From Nitrospirales bacterium (GTDB lineage Bacteria > Nitrospirota > Nitrospiria > Nitrospirales > UBA8639), in the NCBI GenBank assembly GCA_022825885.1, contig JAJDVY010000048.1, positions 28,453 through 92,452 of the forward strand: a DNA stretch of 64,000 nucleotides. Direction: 5' to 3'. The first letter of the stretch is position 1. Each line of letters starts with the position of its first letter. The notes beneath the pieces are model-generated. The model made no database searches. It was not told the origin of the DNA and saw only the letters and a list, made by a program, of their open reading frames with translations. Below, in pieces: positions 27,423-35,093 of the stretch. The position numbers were made by a program, and so were the translations under genes.

Positions 27423-28508
27423 ATGGATTCACGACGTGAACATGACGTGTTGATTGTAGGTGGTGGACCCGCAGGGTCTACGTGCGCCCGATTCGCAAGA
27501 AAGCACGGTCTGAATGTGGCCTTGATTGAGCGAACTGGCAAATGCCACGTGAAGAGGACCAGCGCGGGAATCTTTGATCATACCTGGCCCGCACTCGAAC
27601 TGTCGCCCCACGAATACCCATACCCAATGCGCTCACCCAATGCTTCCGTATTCAGAACCCTCAATAACGACAAAGAATTGACGACGATATTTAAGATTAT
27701 TGTGGACAAACTGAATCGGTACGTCTATTTGCCCAATCGAGATGAATTTGACAATTGGTTGTTGTCATTAGCCAATCAGGATGGTTGTATCATCATTCGA
27801 GATCATACTGTGCGACCCGAAGATATTGAGTTCAACAACAAGTCATATGCAGTTCGCGTCGGGAACGAGATCCATACCGCGCCGTTTCTTGTCGGCGCTG
27901 CGGGCACCTTCTGTCCTGTCTATCGACGATTTTTTAATAACACGAGTTCATGGCCCGGTCAAATGACGCTTCTTACGGAAGCAGAAGTACCTGAGCGGGA
28001 ATACAGCGGCCCATCTTACGTCAGCTATTTTAACTTCATGGGGGGGGGGGTATTCGGATGGACGTACATCATAGGTGACGGGAGGCTTCACATAGGCACG
28101 GCTCGACTTTCGAGACCACCAAAACTTAAAAAGAAAGATATACTGTTCGATGAGTTTGTGGACTTTATACGTTCGAAAGGGTACTTGGCACGGAACTTTG
28201 ACCCCAAGCAATACCATGTGAGCAGTGGGATTATTCGAGCGTTCGCTAATCGTCCGATGACGACACCTGATGGAAGCTGCCACGTTATAGGGGATGCGGC
28301 GGGGCTGCTTCAGAATGATTGCTATACTGGCATAACGAATGCCATCTTCTCTGGCCGCTATTGTGCCGATGCGATAGCACAGGCTGAAACAAGCCCGCAT
28401 ATCCGAAAGAATCTCAATCGATATTTCTTCCAGGACGTTCTGCAAGACATGATTGGCAACGTTGTACCTGCCTTCAAATATCGCCGGTCGTTTTTGCCTG
28501 TCAAGTAA
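27423..28508 (+). CDS. FAD-dependent oxidoreductase, geranylgeranyl reductase family
   Basis: A 361-residue flavoprotein: DVLIVGGGPAGSTCARFA at residues 8-25, the FLVGAAGTF strand, and CHVIGDAAGLLQNDCYTGI near 295-313 (GD motif for FAD). The family reduces isoprenoid double bonds or acts on similar lipids. Base composition is clearly more AT-rich than the sterol genes, as in the desaturase that follows, suggesting separate acquisition. The codons for FMGGGVFGW contain a run of 11 G (28039-28049), prone to slippage; one base more or less would truncate the protein near residue 210. ATG 27423 is chosen since the upstream open frame runs through the tandem repeat. Confidence 0.82.
   Translation: MDSRREHDVLIVGGGPAGSTCARFARKHGLNVALIERTGKCHVKRTSAGIFDHTWPALELSPHEYPYPMRSPNASVFRTLNNDKELTTIFKIIVDKLNRYVYLPNRDEFDNWLLSLANQDGCIIIRDHTVRPEDIEFNNKSYAVRVGNEIHTAPFLVGAAGTFCPVYRRFFNNTSSWPGQMTLLTEAEVPEREYSGPSYVSYFNFMGGGVFGWTYIIGDGRLHIGTARLSRPPKLKKKDILFDEFVDFIRSKGYLARNFDPKQYHVSSGIIRAFANRPMTTPDGSCHVIGDAAGLLQNDCYTGITNAIFSGRYCADAIAQAETSPHIRKNLNRYFFQDVLQDMIGNVVPAFKYRRSFLPVK
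28039..28049 (+). repeat. Homopolymer G11 inside the FAD reductase gene
   Basis: Eleven consecutive G residues, read as part of ATG GGG GGG GGG GTA. Such a run is a typical slippage site and also a common place for sequencing error. Confidence 0.9.
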
Positions 28509-28594
28509 GTAGAGAAACGAAAAACCATGCTCTCCACAAGTTAGAAATCTGCCCAACTGAGGTTTTTTAGAGGATACGTATCCGGTTACTCACT

Positions 28595-30025
28595 ATGGCG
28601 ATTTCGGGAAATATCCATCTCGGTGGTTCTTCGGCGGATACTCTTTCGTTGAGTCAAAAACACAAACATATCGTCATCGCAGCACGAAAGACACTTGGTT
28701 TTTTATTGACCATTAACTTTCTGGTCTTTTGGGCTGTGCCGATTTTTCTTCAGGGGTGGGTTTATAAATCTTTTTTACGTCGGTTTATCCACCCGATTTA
28801 TAATCTGGTTGACAAGTCTGCACGGCTCCGTAAATTTGCGTTTCGATATGTATATCGTGAGCAGTTTCTTGTTGATTATTTTGCCACTGCAGTATTCTTT
28901 TTGGCGGGTTTTCTCATTTCGTTAACAGTTGTGTTCTCCTGGCAGATTTCCTTCGGCTCGCTACCCTGGTGGCTTATAGCCATGTATTTTTTCTGGTGGG
29001 TAGGTTTTGGTGGTCGGAGCATGGGTGCCGCATATACGTTCGCACACCGTGAGGGACACGCAGCCGGAGGCTGTCTGTATCGACACTGGATTCGCAAATA
29101 CATAGGAAACTTTTTCGAGAATTGGATCGGTTCTTTTTACGGAAACGTACCTTATAACTTTTCGACTGCACATGTTCTGTTACATCACAGACTGAACGGC
29201 GGCAAAGGTGATCCCATCTACATGTGGGACGTCGACCGAACCAAGTTCGGCGACGTTATGCTCTATCAATGGCGTATTTTCATCTATATGACAGGTTGGG
29301 GAGGTCTTCACGAATTTGGAAAACAGAGATATATCCCGGTGATGGACAAGGCCTATCGTCAACTCCGCAAGGGTATGATCATTTACTGGCTGATACTTCC
29401 TTCTACGATAGGCATTTGGCTATGGGCGACAGGCAGTAATCCGGCATCTATCGGTTTATTCCTGTTTTTTGTTTATTTCCAGAGCCTCTTTGCAATGTCT
29501 TTTTTTATGGTCGTCATCAACATAGGTTTTCATGGCTTTATCGAGTGTGATGCTGACGGGAAATTCATCCCTTGCATTTGCTCAAGCACGATCATTGGTG
29601 GCGATGACGACTCATTTGGTGAAAATGATCATATGGCGCATCACAATTTCGGATACGTCTCACATGATCGTCTATCAGCTCACCAGGCTACGCAGCATTC
29701 GTTGTGGGCTCGGCATCAAGCCTCTGTTTTTCAAGGGCTCTCGACTATTGAATTCGGAATGAATATCTATTTTGGAAGATTCAAGAAACTGGCTGAACAG
29801 CACTATCTGGATTTAACCGGCAACTTGAATGTTGACGAGATTGCGGAATTGCTTAAGACACGGGCAACACGAAAAGAAATGGACTACGAGGACTACGAAT
29901 TTGGGTATCTTTTCAACTTGGAATCCACCGTCAGTCAATTAGTTCGAAATAACATTTGCCCGAATGAACAAAAAGCCTACGTTTATCAAGCGTCCCGACA
30001 CCACTGTCAACTTCCTGGATTATAA
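28595..30025 (+). CDS. Membrane di-iron fatty acid desaturase/hydroxylase family protein
   Basis: A 476-residue integral membrane protein with three histidine boxes: HREGH (about 151-155), HVLLHH (about 193-198) and DHMAHH (about 347-352). These bind the di-iron centre of the FA_desaturase superfamily. Hydrophobic pairs occur at about 35-55, 95-135 and 260-310. Expected reaction: O2-dependent desaturation or hydroxylation of a lipid chain; the substrate could be a fatty acid, carotenoid or sterol side chain. It follows the FAD reductase after 86 nt and shares its low GC content. Confidence 0.85.
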   Translation: MAISGNIHLGGSSADTLSLSQKHKHIVIAARKTLGFLLTINFLVFWAVPIFLQGWVYKSFLRRFIHPIYNLVDKSARLRKFAFRYVYREQFLVDYFATAVFFLAGFLISLTVVFSWQISFGSLPWWLIAMYFFWWVGFGGRSMGAAYTFAHREGHAAGGCLYRHWIRKYIGNFFENWIGSFYGNVPYNFSTAHVLLHHRLNGGKGDPIYMWDVDRTKFGDVMLYQWRIFIYMTGWGGLHEFGKQRYIPVMDKAYRQLRKGMIIYWLILPSTIGIWLWATGSNPASIGLFLFFVYFQSLFAMSFFMVVINIGFHGFIECDADGKFIPCICSSTIIGGDDDSFGENDHMAHHNFGYVSHDRLSAHQATQHSLWARHQASVFQGLSTIEFGMNIYFGRFKKLAEQHYLDLTGNLNVDEIAELLKTRATRKEMDYEDYEFGYLFNLESTVSQLVRNNICPNEQKAYVYQASRHHCQLPGL

Positions 30026-30072
30026 AACAACCAGGTCATGTTTTTCTGCTCTTTGTTCAGTTGAGTAACCAC

Positions 30073-30099
30073 CAGCCACGATTACATATGCCGTGGCTG
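30073..30099 (+). other. Inverted repeat between desaturase and pilX-like gene
   Basis: CAGCCACG and CGTGGCTG form a perfect 8-bp stem with an 11-nt loop, ending 10 nt before the ATG of the pilX-like gene. It marks the right end of the 23-kb stretch separating pilW from pilX. No T run follows. Confidence 0.4.
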
Positions 30100-30109
30100 A
30101 AATCGCACG

Positions 30110-31408
30110 ATGATCGAAGGTTCGAACGGCAACGTTGCCGGTGGCTTTGCGCTGGTGGCGGTCCTGTTGCTGATGGCCGTTGTGGGTGTCGTCACGGCGA
30201 CGGTATTGCAGACGACCTCGACCGAAATCCGGATCAGCGCGAATCATAAGCGGGCGGTGCAGGACTTGTACGCCGCCGAGGCCGGACTGGCGGAAGCCCG
30301 TTCGCGTTTACGGAAGACGAGTGGAACCGAGACCTTTTTTATTGCGGACACGGCGGCAACGCCTGATCCGTTGTGGACGGCCTACATTGTGGAATCCGCA
30401 GATTGGTCGTTGTCCGTCGATCCGGAATATGCTTCGCATGAGACCAACCTGATCCCTGTTCCGGGCAATCCAACCAATACGACGGTCCAGCCGAACAGTT
30501 TGCAGACGGGCCTGCCGTACTGGGCGAAGATCCGTCACAAAACCGAATACGATGCCGAGCGGGCCGGGCATAAGACGGCCACGCCTCATTACGTTGATCT
30601 CGACGGCAGCGCCTCCCGGCACGGCAAAAACAACCGGGGCAACGTCGTCTATTTCGGATACCCTTCGCTGACCGACACCATTCCGGTCTCCTTCACGACA
30701 AATACCCCCACACCATGGTTGCCCATTGAGAAGATCGCCGCTCATGGGTCCACGACGGGCGGCACCGTGGTTCTGGAGGAAGAAGTGGTTCACCCGCCCG
30801 GGCCGAACCAACTTGGAGCGCTTCATGCCTCGGGGTCCGTCAGCCTGGCGGGCGTACCGGGTGCGATCAATGGCCATGATGCCTGTGGCGCGGTTGGCAG
30901 CCTGCCGCCGGTCGTGTATGGAGGTACCGTCGCGAACGCCCCGACGATTCACTTTGACGGAATTCCTGCGAGTCCACAGCATAGTGCCCACGTGCCTGAT
31001 CCTGCCTCCGCGCTCGCCGCTTTGAGTGCGGACCCGGTCGTATTGAACGGAAATCAAATCAATCAACACTTGGGTACCATGGAAGTGCCCATGACGTTTT
31101 TTGCGGGAGGAGGGTTATTTCCCCAATCGCAGGGAATCCGCATTCGACAGACCAGCGGATTCGGTATTCTCCTGGTGGACGGGAACGCCACCCTGGAAGG
31201 CGAGGTCCGGTGGGACGGTATGATCCTGGTGACGGGGACGTTGTTTCTCAACGGTTTTGGAAACGGCATCGTGATTCGCGGTGCGGTCTGGGCCGGTGAG
31301 ATCGACCAGTCAACGGGCCCCTTGACCGTCCAATATGATAGTTGCCGCCTGCAAGCCGCGCTGCTCGCTGTCCCGGCCCGGGTCAGGACGTGGCGGGAAG
31401 CGTTCTGA
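30110..31408 (+). CDS. pilX: PilX-type type IV pilus assembly protein
   Basis: A 432-residue protein with a short leader, a hydrophobic helix (FALVAVLLLMAVVGVVT, about 13-30), then ISANHKRAVQDLYAAEAGLAEAR, the signature following the helix in PilX N-terminal domains. The usual Glu at +5 is missing, as is common in PilX. The long C-terminal part ends in a beta-rich segment (GFGILLVDGNATLEG, GMILVTGTLFLNG) of the kind seen in PilX-like proteins with added domains. It should belong with pilV-pilW at 5.9-6.9 kb; its isolation here suggests that the 23 kb between was inserted or rearranged. Confidence 0.82.
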   Translation: MIEGSNGNVAGGFALVAVLLLMAVVGVVTATVLQTTSTEIRISANHKRAVQDLYAAEAGLAEARSRLRKTSGTETFFIADTAATPDPLWTAYIVESADWSLSVDPEYASHETNLIPVPGNPTNTTVQPNSLQTGLPYWAKIRHKTEYDAERAGHKTATPHYVDLDGSASRHGKNNRGNVVYFGYPSLTDTIPVSFTTNTPTPWLPIEKIAAHGSTTGGTVVLEEEVVHPPGPNQLGALHASGSVSLAGVPGAINGHDACGAVGSLPPVVYGGTVANAPTIHFDGIPASPQHSAHVPDPASALAALSADPVVLNGNQINQHLGTMEVPMTFFAGGGLFPQSQGIRIRQTSGFGILLVDGNATLEGEVRWDGMILVTGTLFLNGFGNGIVIRGAVWAGEIDQSTGPLTVQYDSCRLQAALLAVPARVRTWREAF

Positions 31409-31526
31409 TGGTGTGGTCAGGGCCGGGCCGCACCGCCGTTTGAAATCCGGAATGGCATCCTTCGACAAGCTCAGGACAGGCTCGGGACGTTTTCTACTGG
31501 GTCTTTCGTGACTCCCCGGCATGGGC

Positions 31527-31566
31527 CTTTCGATTGATTGCGACCGGCCCGCATTCTCTTTACAAT
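31527..31566 (+). promoter_or_regulatory. Candidate promoter of aclBA with box shared with icd
   Basis: -35 TTGCGA (31538-31543), 17-bp spacer, -10 TACAAT (31561-31566), about 57 nt before aclB. The 16-mer CTTTCGATTGATTGCG (31527-31542) is identical to that before icd. The rest of 31409-31622 holds a CTTCGACAAGCTCAGGAC-type scattered repeat near 31462 and no gene. Confidence 0.65.
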
Positions 31567-31622
31567 GCCCCGTTTGATGTCCGGATCTCCGCTTATCATT
31601 CAAGACTAACAAAGGTTGCGTT

Positions 31623-32819
31623 ATGGCAAAGGTACTTGAAGGCCCTGGCATGGGCTTGCTGAGAAAATGGGGGTTGCAAACCCCGAATTATGCCGTGGTC
31701 GGTTCTTCTGAAGAACTGGAACAGTTGGCGCAGGCCAATGATTGGTTGAACAAGAGTTCGTTGGTCGTCAAGGCCCATGAGGCCTTGGGGTCGCGCTTTA
31801 AACTCGGTCTCGTGAAGGTGGGCCTGGATCTCAAGGGCGCCAAGGCCGCGGCGAATGAAATGCTCGGACGGACCGTCGGCACGTTGACCATTCGGGAAGT
31901 GATCGTGTCCGAGGCGGTGGACCATAGCGAGGAATACTATGTCGCCGTGAAGTCGACCCGTGACGGGGCGGACGTGATGGTCGCCAAGTGCGGCGGGGTT
32001 GAAGTGGAATCGAATTGGGATCGCGTGAAGCGTTGCTCCGTCGTGGTGGGGCATGCTCCTTCCGATGCGGCGTTGGAAGCCCTGGCAAAAGAAGCCGGGT
32101 TCTCCGGTGAACTGACCGCCAAAGTGGCCGACTTCGCCAGGAAGCTGTTTCTGTGCTTCGACAATGAAGATGGGCAGTATCTGGAAATTAATCCGGTGGT
32201 GCTCAACGCCGCCGGCGAGTTGGTTGCGCTCGACGCCGTGACCCTGTTGGACGGCGACGCCAAGTTCCGCCATCCGGACTGGACGTTTCCGTTTGCCGCG
32301 GAATTCGGCCGGGCTTACACCGAGAATGAAGAAGAGGTCATGGCCGTGGATTCGAAGGTAAAAGGTTCCGTGAAGCTGATCGAAATTCCGGGCGGCGACA
32401 CGGCGATGCTGCCGGCGGGCGGCGGGGCAAGTGTGTATTACTCGGACGCGGTGGTGGCCCGTGGCGGCAAGTTGGCCAATTACGCCGAGTATTCCGGCGA
32501 TCCTCCGGACTGGGCCGTTGAAGTGCTGACCGACAAGGTCTGTTCCCTTCCCGGCATCAAGAACATCATCGTCGGCGGGGCCATCGCCAATTTCACCGAC
32601 GTCAAGAAAACCTTCGGCGGGATCATCAATGCATTCCGTAAAGCCAAGGCGGAAGGGAAGCTGGACGGTGTGCGCATTTGGGTACGACGAGGCGGGCCCA
32701 ACGAAAAACAAGGGCTGGCGGCGATGAACGCGTTGAAGGACGAAGGCTTTGAGATCGAAGTGTTTGATCGCCGGACTCCGTTGACGGACATCGTGGACAT
32801 GGCCCTGGCCAAGAAGTGA
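31623..32819 (+). CDS. aclB: ATP-citrate lyase beta (small) subunit AclB
   Basis: A 398-residue SucC-like subunit with an N-terminal ATP-grasp region and a C-terminal citrate/CoA-binding region (PAGGGASVYYSDAVV, NIIVGGAIANFTDVKKTF). ATP-citrate lyase splits citrate into acetyl-CoA and oxaloacetate with ATP and CoA, the defining step of the reductive TCA cycle. Length equals that of Chlorobium-type AclB. It is the first gene of the rTCA cluster, with its own predicted promoter, and pairs with aclA 375 nt further on, the gap filled by repeats. Confidence 0.95.
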   Translation: MAKVLEGPGMGLLRKWGLQTPNYAVVGSSEELEQLAQANDWLNKSSLVVKAHEALGSRFKLGLVKVGLDLKGAKAAANEMLGRTVGTLTIREVIVSEAVDHSEEYYVAVKSTRDGADVMVAKCGGVEVESNWDRVKRCSVVVGHAPSDAALEALAKEAGFSGELTAKVADFARKLFLCFDNEDGQYLEINPVVLNAAGELVALDAVTLLDGDAKFRHPDWTFPFAAEFGRAYTENEEEVMAVDSKVKGSVKLIEIPGGDTAMLPAGGGASVYYSDAVVARGGKLANYAEYSGDPPDWAVEVLTDKVCSLPGIKNIIVGGAIANFTDVKKTFGGIINAFRKAKAEGKLDGVRIWVRRGGPNEKQGLAAMNALKDEGFEIEVFDRRTPLTDIVDMALAKK

Positions 32820-32881
32820 TGACGTTACTAAGGAAGCGTTCGCATGAGTTGACGGAATGGAGGAACTGACTACACCGCCAA

Positions 32882-32996
32882 AGACGCTGGATCCCCGATC
32901 AGGTCGGGGATGACGGAAGGAGAACGGAGGAGAAAGCAAAGACACTGGATTCCCGATTAAAAATGTCGGGAATGACAGCAGGGGGTGTCGGGGATG
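32882..32996. repeat. Interspersed hairpin repeats (TCCCCGAT/GTCGGGGATGACA type)
   Basis: Two full copies and one partial copy of the window's scattered repeat family, of the form GACACTGGATTCCCGATTA followed by TGTCGGGAATGACA, each able to fold through TCCCGA/TCGGGA. Further copies lie near 45999, 47957, 49058-49240, 55840-55980, 56390-56480 and 60560-60870. Confidence 0.8.
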
Positions 32997-33028
32997 ACAG
33001 AAGGCAAGAGATTTTTTTGCAAACATAA

Positions 33029-33170
33029 GGAACCCCTGATTTCTTGTGATAGCGGGATGCAGGGCAAGGCGTCCCGGAGCGAAACCCGAGGCTTATCACA
33101 GAGATAGGTGAGGGTTGAGCGAGGACACAACGCAGCCATGCGCCCGATAGTGCAATAAATCAGAGGTTCC
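33029..33170. mobile_element. MITE-like element between aclB and aclA
   Basis: A 142-bp segment with terminal inverted repeats GGAACCCCTGATTT and AAATCAGAGGTTCC (13 of 14 match) flanked on both sides by ATAA, a possible 4-bp target duplication. It holds no gene. Being inside the acl transcription unit, it lies directly before the aclA leader. Confidence 0.65.
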
Positions 33171-33194
33171 ATAATTGAGACGCAGGAGAGTTCG

Positions 33195-35021
33195 ATGAGT
33201 ATTCTGGCAACGAAAGAGACACATGTTGTGATCCAGGGCGGGGTGGCCGGAGTGAACGCGGCCCGGCGAATGGGCGAATTTCGCCACATGATTCAACAGC
33301 CCCTCAACGTTTCGGCGTTCGTGTATCCACCCGATGCCGGGAAAACCAATGAAGTCGTGTGTGGAAACCGGCTGCTCACGATACCGGTGTACAAAACCGT
33401 AGCAGAAGCCACGGCCAATCATCCGGAAATCAACACCAGCCTGGTCTATATCGGTGCGGACCGCGCCTATGCCGGCGCCAAGGAAGCCTTGGACAATGCC
33501 GGCATTCACGTGGTGTCCATGATCACGGAAGGCTTGCCTGAAAAAGATTCCAAATTGCTCGGGGCGCATGCGCGGAAACTCGGGAAAACGTTCAATGGCC
33601 CTTCATCCATCGGCGTCATGTCGGCCGGCGAATGCCGCTTGGGGGTGATCGGCGGGGCGTTCGACAACCTGGTGGCCTGCAAACTCTATCGCCCGGGGTC
33701 ATTCGGGGTGATCACGAAATCGGGCGGCCTCTCGAATGAAATCATTTGGATTTGTTCGCAGTTCGCCGACGGCATCACGACCGCCATCGGGATCGGCGGG
33801 GACGCCTATCCGGGAACGGATTACGTGACGTACCTCGAGATGTTCGAAAACGATCCGCAAACCAAGGCCGTGGTGATCGTCGGCGAGATGGGCGGCGACC
33901 TGGAGGAACGGGCAGCGGAATGGTACGGCGCGAAGAAACGCCGGGTTAAGCTCCTGTCAGTGGTATCCGGTTTTTGCCAGGAAAGCCTGCCCAAGGGCAT
34001 GAAATTCGGGCACGCCGGCGCCAAGGAAGGTCTCCAGGGAGAAGGGTCGGCCCGGGCCAAAGCGGAAGCCTTGAAGAAGTCCGGGGCCATCGTGCCCGAG
34101 ACCTTCGGCGCCTTGGGGCCGGCGATCAAGCAAACGTATGAAGAGCTGGTCAAGTCCGGTGAAGTCAAGCCGATCCCCGAACTCAGTGAAGCGGAAAAGC
34201 CCAAGCTGCCCAGGACCGTGGAACAGGGTATGAAAGACGGCGATATCCTGGTCGCTCCCCTGATCAAGTCCACGATCAGCGATGACCGGGGCGACGAGCC
34301 CTTGTACGAAGGATATCCGGCGTCCGAACTCATTAACAAAGGCTATGACATTCCTCATATCATCGGGCTCCTATGGGACAAGCGGCTGATCTCAAAGCAG
34401 GAGGCCGAAATCATCAGGCGAATCATCATCCTGTCGGCCGATCACGGCCCCTGCGTCAGCGGAGCGTTGACCACGATCATCGGAGCCTGTGCCGGTATCG
34501 GGTTGTCGCAAGCCGTGGCGGCCGGGTTGATTATGATCGGACCGCGATTCGGCGGAGCCGTGACCGATGCGGGCCGGTACTTCAGTTATGCCATCGCCAA
34601 CAACATGTCCGTGGACGAGTTTCTGGCCCATATGAAGAAAAACGTGGGGCCGGTGCCGGGGATCGGGCATCGCGTGAAGAGCCTGCGGAATCCGGATAAG
34701 CGCGTGAAGGAACTGGTGGGATACGTGAAGAGTCTGGACTTGGCCACGCCGCATCTGGACTTTGCCCTGGAAGTTGAAAAGATCACGGCGGCGAAGAAGG
34801 ACAACCTGATCCTGAACGTCGATGGAACCATGGCGGCTGTCCTCGTCGATCTCGGGTTCCCGGTTGACAGTCTGAACGGGTTCTTCGTCCTGGCCAGGAC
34901 CATCGGATTGATCGGTCACTGGGCCGATCAAAAACGTCAGGGCAGCCGGTTGATCCGGCTGTTCAACTATCTGGTGAACTACGCGGCGCCCGCGCGTCGG
35001 GAAGTGCCGCCACTTCAATAA
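33195..35021 (+). CDS. aclA: ATP-citrate lyase alpha (large) subunit AclA
   Basis: A 608-residue subunit with an N-terminal SucD-like CoA-binding domain and a C-terminal citrate synthase-like domain. The phosphohistidine loop is at KFGHAGAKEG (about 274-283), and the citrate-synthase-type region runs through SADHGPCVSGALTTI, IGPRFGGAVTDAGRYF and VPGIGHRVKS. Together with AclB it cleaves citrate in the reductive TCA cycle. A GCAGGAGAG Shine-Dalgarno precedes the ATG. Length agrees with Chlorobium/Nitrospira-type AclA. Confidence 0.95.
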   Translation: MSILATKETHVVIQGGVAGVNAARRMGEFRHMIQQPLNVSAFVYPPDAGKTNEVVCGNRLLTIPVYKTVAEATANHPEINTSLVYIGADRAYAGAKEALDNAGIHVVSMITEGLPEKDSKLLGAHARKLGKTFNGPSSIGVMSAGECRLGVIGGAFDNLVACKLYRPGSFGVITKSGGLSNEIIWICSQFADGITTAIGIGGDAYPGTDYVTYLEMFENDPQTKAVVIVGEMGGDLEERAAEWYGAKKRRVKLLSVVSGFCQESLPKGMKFGHAGAKEGLQGEGSARAKAEALKKSGAIVPETFGALGPAIKQTYEELVKSGEVKPIPELSEAEKPKLPRTVEQGMKDGDILVAPLIKSTISDDRGDEPLYEGYPASELINKGYDIPHIIGLLWDKRLISKQEAEIIRRIIILSADHGPCVSGALTTIIGACAGIGLSQAVAAGLIMIGPRFGGAVTDAGRYFSYAIANNMSVDEFLAHMKKNVGPVPGIGHRVKSLRNPDKRVKELVGYVKSLDLATPHLDFALEVEKITAAKKDNLILNVDGTMAAVLVDLGFPVDSLNGFFVLARTIGLIGHWADQKRQGSRLIRLFNYLVNYAAPARREVPPLQ

Positions 35022-35093
35022 CAACATTGACGGTTTCCTTTGTCCCGGTTCGCAGATCGGAGCGGGACGCGGAAACCATGCGGAGAACGTCCT

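Noticed and set aside
31596..33026. 476-codon minus-strand frame opposite aclB
   Set aside because: Translation shows no family features, and the plus strand encodes an unmistakable AclB; the frame also runs through intergenic repeats.
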